A DNA stretch of 6,336 bases from Pseudomonadota bacterium (GCA_023410905.1 JAEYPL010000087.1:1-6336), one strand, 5' to 3'; shown: positions 1-5,772, counted from the stretch's first letter. A program made the numbers and translations. The notes: generated from the sequence alone by a model not told the origin.

Positions 1-285
1 ATCCTCACGCCGCTGCCGGGCGTGCGCTTCTGGTGGGCGGTGCTGGTGCTCGGCTGTCTCGTCGGGATGCAGCTCGTCTTCTGGTTCGTCACGCAGCCCG
101 TGAACGCCGCCTGGACGCGCGACATGAACCTGCAAGGGCTCGGCGGGATCTTCTTCTCGCTCTTTCCCGTCGAGATCAGCGGCGACTGGACCCGGCTGCG
201 CGATATCTGGGAGCACTCGCACGCCACCCGCGCGGTGCTCGCCATGATCGCCTTCCTGAGCCTCGCTCGCGCGATCATGGCGTGA
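1..285 (+). CDS. C-terminal part of a small integral membrane protein (possibly DUF1772-like)
   Basis: The reading frame is open from base 1 to a TGA at 283-285, so the 5' end lies outside the window; 94 residues are visible. There is a GTG at 22, but codons before it (ILTPLPG) read as normal protein and I see no ribosome binding site, so I treat the gene as truncated by the window edge. The first visible stretch, FWWAVLVLGCLVGMQLVFWF, is a clear membrane helix. It is followed by TQPVNAAW, an amphipathic loop with several tryptophans, then a second helix (TRAVLAMIAFLSLARAIM) ending at the stop. The helix followed by QPVN and W reminds me of DUF1772-type small membrane proteins, but this is from memory and is not proven. 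The function is unknown. The gene converges on the TAXI gene with only 6 nt between stop codons. Confidence 0.7.
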   Translation: MLTPLPGVRFWWAVLVLGCLVGMQLVFWFVTQPVNAAWTRDMNLQGLGGIFFSLFPVEISGDWTRLRDIWEHSHATRAVLAMIAFLSLARAIMA

Positions 286-291
286 TCGCGC
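269..291. terminator. Perfect 9-bp dyad at the convergent gene ends
   Basis: GCGCGATCA (269-277) pairs perfectly with TGATCGCGC (283-291) around a 5-nt loop (TGGCG). The right arm contains the TGA stop of the upstream + gene and ends one base before the stop codon of the - strand TAXI gene (292-294). A GC-rich hairpin at the meeting point of two convergent genes suits a bidirectional transcription end or 3'-end stabiliser. No T-run follows on either strand, so it is not a classic intrinsic terminator. Confidence 0.5.
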
Positions 292-1680
292 TTACCCCAC
301 CGCCCGCGCCTCCGCGCCCTTCCGCCCGCGCCCCACCCCATCCAGCCGCTGCCGCACGAGATCGATCGCGGACCGCAGGATGTAGTACTGATCGGCGAAC
401 CAGATGGGCAGCGGGATGTTGCGCACGGCCTCGTCGATCACGTCGAGCTCGGCACGGTGGAGCTCGATATCCTGCGGCGCCGAGCGCTCGGCGAGCACGG
501 CCTCCAGCGCCTTGAGCCGCCCATACCAGTAGATGAGCCGGCGGCGGATCTGCCAGCGGTAGAGCGCCGGCACACCCTTCACGAGCGGGATCATCACACC
601 GATAAGCGGCAGCAGCAGCACCGTCATCCGCTCGATCCAGTTCGCGAACCAGAAGGGCAGCGTGCGGTTCAGCCAGTTCGGCCCCGTGCGGTAGGCACGC
701 TCGGCATCCGCCGACATTTCGAGCTCGGGATCCTGCGCCTTGGGGAATTCGCCGACCTCATGAAAGAGCCCGCCCGGCGCATGCACGGTCTTCGCCACCT
801 CGACGAGCAGCGACACGAGCGCAGGGTGCAGATCCTTGTGCGCGGCGAGCACGGCGACGGGCGCCACCATCTCGACATCGGCCGGCGGCTGGTTCGTCGC
901 GAGATCGATCGCGCCCTTCGGCAGAACGATGCGCGTCAGATAGCGCAGGTTGCGCACGTAGGCCTCGGCGTGCGCTAGGCTCATGAGGCGCACGCCCGGC
1001 GCGCGCAGCAGCTCCTGGATAAGCGTCGCGTTGGGGCCGGATGTGAAGAACGCGACATCCGCCTCGCCGCGCACGAGCATGTCCGCGCCCTCTTGTGCCG
1101 GCGTGGTGATGAACGTCGCGGCCTTTTCGTCGATGCCGTTGAGGCCGAGCAATCGCAGCGCGAGCGTACGCGTGCCGCTGCCCTCACCGCCGACGACAAT
1201 GCGCTTGCCACGGATGTCCGTGAGGCGGTCGATGGTCGCCTCGCCGCGATAGAAGATCCACATGGGCTCGAGATAGAGCCGCCCGAGCGAGCGCAGATCC
1301 GGGCTTTCCTTGCTGTTCGTCGTGCCGCCCTGGAGAAGCGCGACCTGAACGCCGGCAGCGGGGTTCTTCAGCAGCGCCACATTCGCCGCCGAGCCCGCCG
1401 TTGCCTCGACATCGAGACCGACGCGCGACTCCGCCAGGATGGCCGCGTACTGCTCGCCATAGGCGTAGTAGGCACCGGAAAGGCCGCCGGTCGCGATCGC
1501 GATGCGGCTCGGCGGCGCTTGCTGCACGAAGAGCGAGGCAAACCAGAAGCTCGCGACGATCAGGGCCAGAACCGGCCCGAAGATCAGTAAGCGTTCGCGG
1601 AACTTGGCGGCGGTAATCTCCCGAAGGCGCTGCTTCAGCGCCGAATTGAACATTTCCTGGTTTCTCTCGGTATCGTTCAT
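292..1680 (-). CDS. Membrane-anchored TAXI-family (TRAP-type) solute-binding protein
   Basis: This is a 462-residue protein of the TAXI family, the solute receptors of TRAP transporters. Residues 1-31 are a basic cytoplasmic tail, 32-52 (LIFGPVLALIVASFWFASLF) form an uncleaved membrane anchor, and about 58-330 are the periplasmic binding domain. Family marks are IAIATGGLSGAYYAYGEQYA (60-79) and VVGGEGSGTRTLALRLL (162-178). Unlike ordinary TAXI receptors of roughly 320 residues, it has a second membrane helix (about 352-373) followed by a charged helical tail (about 378-447) that probably lies in the cytoplasm. The ATG at 1680 was chosen over a TTG at 1728 because the protein then begins MNDTERN with a normal basic tail; the SD is weak (GCGAG). 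A promoter upstream on this strand is not clear. No DctQ/DctM permease gene is next to it, so its partner and ligand are unknown. The family call is firm; the transport role is inference. Confidence 0.88.
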   Translation of the reverse strand: MNDTERNQEMFNSALKQRLREITAAKFRERLLIFGPVLALIVASFWFASLFVQQAPPSRIAIATGGLSGAYYAYGEQYAAILAESRVGLDVEATAGSAANVALLKNPAAGVQVALLQGGTTNSKESPDLRSLGRLYLEPMWIFYRGEATIDRLTDIRGKRIVVGGEGSGTRTLALRLLGLNGIDEKAATFITTPAQEGADMLVRGEADVAFFTSGPNATLIQELLRAPGVRLMSLAHAEAYVRNLRYLTRIVLPKGAIDLATNQPPADVEMVAPVAVLAAHKDLHPALVSLLVEVAKTVHAPGGLFHEVGEFPKAQDPELEMSADAERAYRTGPNWLNRTLPFWFANWIERMTVLLLPLIGVMIPLVKGVPALYRWQIRRRLIYWYGRLKALEAVLAERSAPQDIELHRAELDVIDEAVRNIPLPIWFADQYYILRSAIDLVRQRLDGVGRGRKGAEARAVG

Positions 1681-1807
1681 GCGCTCGCGACCGTCGCGCA
1701 GGGCGCCGGCCCGACTTGCACCCCGCAAAGCCGGCGGCCAGGGTTAACGGCATAAGATGATCAGCTCAAGGCTGGTTCCGGGCAAACCGTCATATTGCGC
1801 TGCGCCC

Positions 1808-1836
1808 TTGCTTGGCAGGCGGCCCTCAACTATAAC
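1808..1836 (+). promoter_or_regulatory. Candidate sigma-70 promoter of the rpmI-rplT-pheS operon
   Basis: TTGCTT (1808-1813) and TATAAC (1831-1836) are separated by exactly 17 bp and face rpmI. The -10 matches five of six consensus bases and the -35 keeps the TTG core. Transcription would begin near 1842-1844 and give a leader of about 115 nt before the rpmI start. It lies in the divergent spacer between the TAXI gene and rpmI, the right place if infC is not part of the operon. The prediction is by eye only. Confidence 0.55.
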
Positions 1837-1848
1837 CCCGCTCGTTCG

Positions 1849-1927
1849 AGCCGCCCGGCGGGGCATGCCGTGGCGGCTTAGATGCTTTGCATCATCGCCT
1901 GCATTTCGCGGGCTCACGCGGAGAAAT
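1849..1927 (+). promoter_or_regulatory. Structured 5' leader of rpmI-rplT: three successive hairpins
   Basis: Hairpin 1: AGCCGCC (1849-1855) pairs with GGCGGCT (1872-1878), and inside it CGGC (1856-1859) pairs with GCCG (1867-1870), leaving one bulged T and a 7-nt loop. Hairpin 2: GATGC (1881-1885) and GCATC (1889-1893) close a TTT loop. Hairpin 3: ATTT plus CGCG (1903-1910) pair with CGCG (1917-1920) and AAAT (1924-1927), with a GAG bulge. An alternative pairing of GGCG (1872-1875) with CGCC (1896-1899) around hairpin 2 would break hairpin 1, so two exclusive folds are possible. The 30 nt before the rpmI start are A/T-richer and look unpaired. Leaders of rpmI-rplT operons in E. coli and Bacillus are bound by L20 to repress the operon; a similar role here is inference. 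Confidence 0.45.
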
Positions 1928-1957
1928 CTGCGTAAATTCAATACAGTGGAGAGCCAA

Positions 1958-2158
1958 ATGCCCAAGATGAAGACCAAGAGCGGCGCCAAGAAGCGCTTCA
2001 AGATCACGGGTACGGGCAAGGTTCTTGCCGCGGCCCAGGGCAAGCGTCACGGCATGATCAAGCGCTCGGCGAAGTTCGTTCGCAATGCGCGTGGCACCAT
2101 GACCCTGTGCGACAGCGATGCCGGCATCGTCAAGAAGTACATGCCTTATGATCGCTGA
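1958..2158 (+). CDS. rpmI: 50S ribosomal protein L35 (bL35)
   Basis: This is a 66-residue, very basic protein that is part of the large ribosomal subunit. It begins MPKMKTKSGAKKRFKITGTG, the canonical L35 start, carries the conserved GKRHGM (28-33) motif and the basic middle section, and ends KKYMPYDR. The length is normal for the family. The frame is open upstream to 1757, but L35 homology begins at the ATG at 1958, and GGAGAG (1948-1953) provides a ribosome binding site with a 4-nt gap. It is the first gene of the operon; rplT follows after 53 nt. It lies behind the structured leader described separately, so control at the mRNA level is likely. infC, which often precedes rpmI, is not here: the next gene upstream is the divergent TAXI receptor. 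Confidence 0.97.
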   Translation: MPKMKTKSGAKKRFKITGTGKVLAAAQGKRHGMIKRSAKFVRNARGTMTLCDSDAGIVKKYMPYDR

Positions 2159-2188
2159 CTTTTCGTCAGCCGCTGCCTAATCCAAGAT

Positions 2189-2204
2189 CTTGAAGCTCAA
2201 GGAG
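2189..2204 (+). promoter_or_regulatory. Ribosome binding site of rplT, partly inside a small hairpin
   Basis: AAGGAG (2199-2204) lies 7 nt before the rplT ATG and is a strong Shine-Dalgarno site. CTTGA (2189-2193) pairs with TCAAG (2197-2201) around an AGC loop, so the first three bases of the site are tied up in a 5-bp stem. The stem is weak and A/T-rich, and may only tune translation of L20 relative to L35. Confidence 0.5.
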
Positions 2205-2211
2205 AATTCCC

Positions 2212-2577
2212 ATGGCCCGCGTCAAGCGTGGCGTGACCGCTCACGCAAAGCACCGCAAAGTCCTGAACGCCGCCAAAGGCTACTACGGCCGGCGCAAGAA
2301 CACGATCCGCATTGCCAAGCAGGCCGTCGAGAAGGCCCTGCAGTACGGCTATCGCGACCGCAAGCGCAAGAAGCGCACGTTCCGCGCGCTCTGGATCCAG
2401 CGCATCAATGCCGCCGCCCGCGAGCACGGCATGACCTACGGCAACTTCATCCATGGTCTGTCGGTCGCCGGCATCCTCGTGGACCGCAAGGTTCTCGCCG
2501 ATGTGGCGGTCAAGGATCCGGCGGGCTTCAAGGCGCTCGTCGAGCAGGCGCAGTCGGCCGTCGCCAAGGCCGCCTGA
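2212..2577 (+). CDS. rplT: 50S ribosomal protein L20 (bL20)
   Basis: This is a 121-residue basic protein of the large ribosomal subunit, an early assembly protein that binds 23S rRNA domain II. It starts MARVKRGVTAHAKHRKVLNA and continues AKGYYGRRKNTIRIAKQAV (21-39), giving the long N-terminal RNA-binding helix. The globular C-terminal half begins near YRDRKRKKRTFRALWIQRIN (47-66) and includes YGNFIHGL (76-83). The length and these blocks are typical. The ATG at 2212 has a strong AAGGAG 7 nt upstream. It sits between rpmI (53-nt gap) and pheS (26-nt gap) on the same strand, surely one transcript. In E. coli and Bacillus L20 also represses its own operon by binding the leader mRNA; the structured leader here makes that possible but does not show it. 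Confidence 0.98.
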   Translation: MARVKRGVTAHAKHRKVLNAAKGYYGRRKNTIRIAKQAVEKALQYGYRDRKRKKRTFRALWIQRINAAAREHGMTYGNFIHGLSVAGILVDRKVLADVAVKDPAGFKALVEQAQSAVAKAA

Positions 2578-2603
2578 AGTCCCTCCAATCCGCAGGGGCT
2601 GCC

Positions 2604-3671
2604 ATGACCGCCGACCTCAACACCCTCGAAGCCGAGTTGATCGGCGAGATTTCGCGCGCCGATAACCTCGGCGCCATCGAGCAGGTGCGCATCGGCGCGC
2701 TCGGCAAGAAAGGCCGCGTGTCCGAGCTCATGAGCCAGCTCGGCAAGCTCGCGCCCGAGGAGCGCAAATCCTTCGGCGCGGCGGTCAACCAGCTCAAGAC
2801 CAAGGTTGCTGATGCCCTCGAGAGCCGTAAGGCGGTCCTCGAGGAAGCGGCACTCACCGAGCGCCTCGCCAATGAGCGCGCCGACGTCACGCTGCCGGTG
2901 CGCCTCGGGCCGCAAGCCGAGGGCCGCATTCATCCGGTGAGCCAGGTCTGGGACGAGGTCACGGAAATATTCGCCGATATGGGCTTCGCCGTCGCAGAAG
3001 GCCCGGATATCGAGACGGATGACCTCAACTTCACCAAGCTCAACATCCCGCCCGAGCATCCCGCGCGCCAGGAGCACGATACGTTCTACCTGAGCCCGCG
3101 CGCCGATGGCTCACGCATGGTTCTGCGCACGCACACAAGCCCCGTGCAGATCCGCACGATGCTGAGCCAGAAGCCGCCGATCCGCATCATCGCGCCGGGC
3201 CGGGTCTACCGCTCCGACAGCGACCAGACGCACACGCCGATGTTCCATCAGATCGAGGGCCTCGTCATCGACGAGGAAACGCACCTCGGTCATCTGAAGT
3301 GGTGCCTCGAGGAGTTCTGCAAAGCCTTCTTCGAGGTGGACGAAGTCAAGATGCGCTTCCGCGCCTCGCACTTCCCCTTCACCGAGCCGTCCATGGAAGT
3401 GGACGTCGATGCCGCTGCGATCGGAAAACCCGGTCGTTGGCTCGAAATCCTCGGCTCCGGCATGGTGCACCCGAACGTGATCCGCGCCTGCGGGCTCGAT
3501 CCGGAGAAGTATCAGGGCTTCGCCTTCGGCATGGGCCTCGATCGCATCACCATGCTGAAGTACGGCATCCCGGATCTGCGCGACATGTTCAACGCGGACA
3601 TGCGCTGGCTTCGGCATTACGGCTTCCTGCCGTTCGACGTGCCGACACTCGCCGGCGGCGTGTCGAGCTAA
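2604..3671 (+). CDS. pheS: Phenylalanyl-tRNA synthetase alpha subunit
   Basis: This 355-residue catalytic subunit of the heterotetrameric class II synthetase activates phenylalanine with ATP and charges tRNA-Phe, in complex with PheT, in the cytoplasm. Residues 1-95 form the helical coiled-coil arm that contacts tRNA. The catalytic core follows: GRIHPVSQVWDEVTEIFADMGF (107-128), THTSPVQ (176-182) of the phenylalanine pocket, motif 2 RVYRSDSDQTHTPMFHQIEG (200-219), and motif 3 GFAFGMGLDRITMLKYGIPD (305-324). A307 in GFAFG matches the alanine that limits amino-acid size in E. coli PheS (A294). The frame is open back to 2190, but the ATG at 2604 gives the family N-terminus and has AGGGG (2594-2598) 5 nt upstream. 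It lies 26 nt after rplT. pheT, usually the next gene, is absent here; the window shows the convergent aroB instead. Confidence 0.97.
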   Translation: MTADLNTLEAELIGEISRADNLGAIEQVRIGALGKKGRVSELMSQLGKLAPEERKSFGAAVNQLKTKVADALESRKAVLEEAALTERLANERADVTLPVRLGPQAEGRIHPVSQVWDEVTEIFADMGFAVAEGPDIETDDLNFTKLNIPPEHPARQEHDTFYLSPRADGSRMVLRTHTSPVQIRTMLSQKPPIRIIAPGRVYRSDSDQTHTPMFHQIEGLVIDEETHLGHLKWCLEEFCKAFFEVDEVKMRFRASHFPFTEPSMEVDVDAAAIGKPGRWLEILGSGMVHPNVIRACGLDPEKYQGFAFGMGLDRITMLKYGIPDLRDMFNADMRWLRHYGFLPFDVPTLAGGVSS

Positions 3672-3707
3672 TCGCTTCGCGCGCGCTTCGTCATAAAAAC
3701 GGGTGGG

Positions 3708-3730
3708 GTCGGAAGGGTGTCCCTTCCGAC
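3708..3730. terminator. Perfect 10-bp hairpin between pheS and aroB
   Basis: GTCGGAAGGG (3708-3717) pairs base for base with CCCTTCCGAC (3721-3730) around a TGT loop. It is 36 nt past the pheS stop and 64 nt past the aroB stop, which approaches from the other side. In the pheS direction no T-run follows. In the aroB direction the transcript reads CCCACCCG and then TTTTT (complement of 3695-3699), so a U-run comes 8 nt after the stem, a little far for a textbook intrinsic terminator. Best read as a bidirectional transcript end that works better for aroB. Confidence 0.65.
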
Positions 3731-3732
3731 GG

Positions 3733-3794
3733 AGCGCGAGGGTCATGCCGAAGGCATGCCAGAGGCATGCGCCTCGCTCGCAGCGAAGCTGCGA
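3733..3794. repeat. Cluster of short perfect palindromes downstream of aroB
   Basis: Three adjacent perfect stems fill this 62-nt stretch. CATGCC (3744-3749) with GGCATG (3753-3758) closes a GAA loop. GAGGC (3762-3766) with GCCTC (3771-3775) closes an ATGC loop. TCGCAGC (3778-3784) with GCTGCGA (3788-3794) closes a GAA loop and touches the aroB stop codon (3795-3797). GGCATGC occurs twice (3753-3759 and 3764-3770). The outer GAGC..GAGG (3733-3742) can also pair with CCTCGCTC (3772-3779), which would make a branched structure. No T-run follows. It could be a 3'-end stabiliser or a copy of a dispersed palindromic element; neither can be decided from one window. Confidence 0.5.
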
Positions 3795-4946
3795 TCACAC
3801 CTCCAGCGCGACTTCACGCTCCAGGAACGCCGCGACATCCTCCGCCTCTACCTCACGCGTGACGAAGGCGTCGCCGATCCCGCGCATGAGGATGAAGGTC
3901 AGCCGGCCGGACTGAACTTTCTTGTCCTGCTGCATGAGCGCGAAGAGCACTTTCGGATCTGGCCGATCGGCACCCGGAATATGCGCGACGCGCGTCGGCA
4001 GGCCTACGGCACGCAGATGTTTCTCGGTGCGCGCGGCAGTCCCCGCAGGACAGAGCCCGCGTTCCTCGGAAAAGCGCGCCGCCTGCGCCATGCCGATGGC
4101 GACAGCCTCGCCGTGCAGAAGGCGGCTCGAATATCCGGCCCAGGCTTCGAGCGCGTGACCGAAGGTATGGCCGAGATTGAGCAGCATACGATCGCCGGTC
4201 TCGGTCTCGTCGCGTTCGACGATGCGGGCCTTGGCGGCGATCGAAACTTCGATGGCCTCGGTCAGCGTCGCGGGATCGTTGCCAAAGAGGCGCTGCCAGT
4301 TCTGCTCCAACCATCCGAAGAAGCGCGCGTCACCCAGCAGCCCGTATTTCGCGACTTCGGCGTAGCCCGCGCGCATCTCACGGACAGGCAGCGTCGAAAG
4401 GGCCTTCGTATCCGCGAGAACAAGGCTCGGCTGATGAAAAGCACCGATGAGGTTCTTGCCCTGCGGCGTGTTGATGCCGGTCTTGCCGCCGACGCTGCTG
4501 TCCACTTGCGCGAGCAGGCTCGTCGGGATCTGCACGAAGCGCACGCCGCGACGGAGGATCGACGCCGCGAAGCCGGCGAGATCACCGATGACACCGCCGC
4601 CGAGCGCAATCACGAGATCGCCGCGCTCGAGCTTCAGGGACAGCAGGGCCTCGCTCAGACGGCCAAGCTCGGCGAAGCATTTCGTGCTCTCACCGGGCGG
4701 CATGATGATGGTGCCGAGATGGCGATCGAACGTGCGGAGTGAGGCTTCAAGCGTTGCAAGATGCTGCTTCGCAACATTCTCGTCCGTCACGATGGCCGCT
4801 CGTGCCTTGCCGAAGCGCGAGACGAGCATGTCACCGGTCCGCGCGATGAGATCGCTCCCGATGAGCACGTCATAGGCGCGCGTATCCAGATCGACGTGCA
4901 CGACACGCTCGGCGCGATGCTCGGCCGATATCTCAGGGCTCGCCAT
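3795..4946 (-). CDS. aroB: 3-dehydroquinate synthase
   Basis: This 383-residue NAD- and metal-dependent cytoplasmic enzyme makes 3-dehydroquinate from DAHP, the second step of the shikimate pathway. Visible marks are PPGESTK (83-89), the nucleotide-binding GGGVIGDLAGFAAS (116-129), PTSLLAQVDSSVGGKTGIN (141-159), and metal ligands E197 (AEVAKYG), H260 (LNLGHTFGHALE) and H278 (HGEAVAIGM). K164 and N165 in the GKNLIGAF block and DKK (341-343) also fit the family. All key residues are present and the length is normal. The frame runs further up to 5072, but that part lies inside aroK; the ATG at 4946 gives the normal N-terminus and has GGAG (complement of 4953-4956) 6 nt upstream. It overlaps the end of aroK by 14 nt, so the two are translationally coupled. 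The 3' end faces pheS across the hairpin-rich spacer. Confidence 0.97.
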   Translation of the reverse strand: MASPEISAEHRAERVVHVDLDTRAYDVLIGSDLIARTGDMLVSRFGKARAAIVTDENVAKQHLATLEASLRTFDRHLGTIIMPPGESTKCFAELGRLSEALLSLKLERGDLVIALGGGVIGDLAGFAASILRRGVRFVQIPTSLLAQVDSSVGGKTGINTPQGKNLIGAFHQPSLVLADTKALSTLPVREMRAGYAEVAKYGLLGDARFFGWLEQNWQRLFGNDPATLTEAIEVSIAAKARIVERDETETGDRMLLNLGHTFGHALEAWAGYSSRLLHGEAVAIGMAQAARFSEERGLCPAGTAARTEKHLRAVGLPTRVAHIPGADRPDPKVLFALMQQDKKVQSGRLTFILMRGIGDAFVTREVEAEDVAAFLEREVALEV

Positions 4947-5568
4947 GGACAGCTCCACTTGTGGCTTCGCTCTCGGGCCAGTCGGGCTGTGCCAGCAGGG
5001 CAGCGATGATTTCGTTGACGATAAGCTCGTGCGTGGTGTCGCGGCTCTCGATGGTGATATCGGCCTCCGCATAGATGGGGTAGCGCTGCTCCATGAGTTT
5101 CCTCATGACGGCCGTCGGATCGTCCGCCTTGAGCAGGGGACGGTTGTCGCGCTTGGCAACGCGCCGCATGAGCACGTCGAGCTCGGCGCGCAGCCAGATA
5201 CTGATCCCCGCCGCCTTGATGGCCGCGCGCGTCTCGTCGTTCATGAAAGCACCGCCGCCGGTCGCCAGCACCTGGGGGCCGGAAGCGAGCAGCCGCTTGA
5301 TGACCTTGCGCTCACCGTCGCGAAAGTACGCTTCGCCGTGGTCGGCGAAGATCTCCGGGATGGTCTTGACGGCGGCACGCTCGATCTCGTCATCGGCATC
5401 GACAAAAGGGAGGCCCAGCGCAGCTGCGAGCCGGCGGCCGATGGAGGACTTACCGCAGCCCATGAGGCCAACCATGACGATCGAGCGCGACCCAAGCTTC
5501 TCGCGCACCTGTTGCGCGCGAGCGAGAAACTCGCCCCGGTCCCGCTTTTTCCAGCCGAATCGCATCAT
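4933..5568 (-). CDS. aroK: Shikimate kinase
   Basis: This 211-residue P-loop kinase phosphorylates shikimate to shikimate 3-phosphate, the fifth step of the pathway. It shows Walker A GLMGCGKSS (34-42), DADDEIE (57-63) whose aspartates bind magnesium and shikimate, the FRDGE block (82-86) with R83, the GGG turn (104-106) before AFMN, the lid DNRPLL (141-146) with R143, and QRYPIYAEAD (161-170) with R162. About 28 residues precede the P-loop domain, a basic helix (MMRFGWKKRDRGEFLARAQQ) longer than in E. coli AroK but usual, from memory, in Rhizobiales. The tandem ATGs at 5568 and 5565 are preceded by GGAG (complement of 5576-5579), 7 nt before the first, so I start at 5568; the frame is open to 5799 but the extra residues look random. 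It is the first gene of an aroK-aroB operon. Confidence 0.96.
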   Translation of the reverse strand: MMRFGWKKRDRGEFLARAQQVREKLGSRSIVMVGLMGCGKSSIGRRLAAALGLPFVDADDEIERAAVKTIPEIFADHGEAYFRDGERKVIKRLLASGPQVLATGGGAFMNDETRAAIKAAGISIWLRAELDVLMRRVAKRDNRPLLKADDPTAVMRKLMEQRYPIYAEADITIESRDTTHELIVNEIIAALLAQPDWPESEATSGAVHGEP

Positions 5569-5670
5569 CGCCGGGCTCCGCGTGATTCCCTGGCGGCAGC
5601 CGCGGTCGCGTGCATTCTTCTCCCGAGCGGCGCCTCTGAATGGGCAACCGTCCTGAACCATCTCATGGTC

Positions 5671-5689
5671 TGCAATCCATTGAATTGCA
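5671..5689. repeat. Inverted repeat TGCAAT-N7-ATTGCA upstream of aroK
   Basis: TGCAAT (5671-5676) and ATTGCA (5684-5689) form a perfect 6-bp dyad with a 7-bp spacer. It overlaps the weak candidate -10 of aroK (complement of 5679-5684), so a bound dimeric regulator would block it. The A/T-rich half-sites stand out in this GC-rich DNA. A regulator cannot be named. Confidence 0.35.
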
Positions 5690-5744
5690 ACACGGGATCG
5701 CCTGCAACCACGGGAATAAGTCCGGGGGCAGCGGGTCCTTAGCC

Positions 5745-5772
5745 TTGGCAGCCGTGCCCATGGCGCCATAAT
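5745..5772 (+). promoter_or_regulatory. Candidate sigma-70 promoter for the small membrane protein gene
   Basis: TTGGCA (5745-5750) matches five of six -35 consensus bases and CATAAT (5767-5772) five of six -10 bases, with a 16-bp spacer. Transcription would start near 5779, about 38 nt before the ATG at 5817. This is the best promoter-like match I see in the window. Confidence 0.6.

Noticed and set aside
457..1590. Long + strand frames opposite the TAXI gene (457-978 and 1093-1590)
   Set aside because: They read as basic, histidine- and arginine-rich shadow peptides, while the - strand frame has clear TAXI motifs and membrane helices.
1757..2158. A longer 133-residue form of L35 starting at 1757
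   Set aside because: The first 67 residues match no L35 feature and lie over the candidate promoter and hairpin leader; the ATG at 1958 has a good ribosome binding site and the standard L35 start.
2190..2603. A 138-residue N-terminal extension of PheS through rplT
   Set aside because: It is rplT read in another frame. The ATG at 2604 gives the normal PheS length and has AGGGG upstream.
3717..4742. 341-codon open frame on the + strand across aroB
   Set aside because: It is antisense to aroB, which has every catalytic motif. Its product is low-complexity (R, A, E, L rich) with no recognisable family, and it lacks a ribosome binding site; long antisense frames are common in GC-rich DNA.
4947..5072. 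A 42-residue N-terminal extension of AroB
   Set aside because: It overlaps the conserved C-terminal part of aroK; the ATG at 4946 with GGAG 6 nt upstream is the better start.
4945..5742. 265-codon open frame on the + strand across aroK
   Set aside because: It is a shadow of aroK in a GC-rich codon context; no start signals and no protein-like domain pattern.
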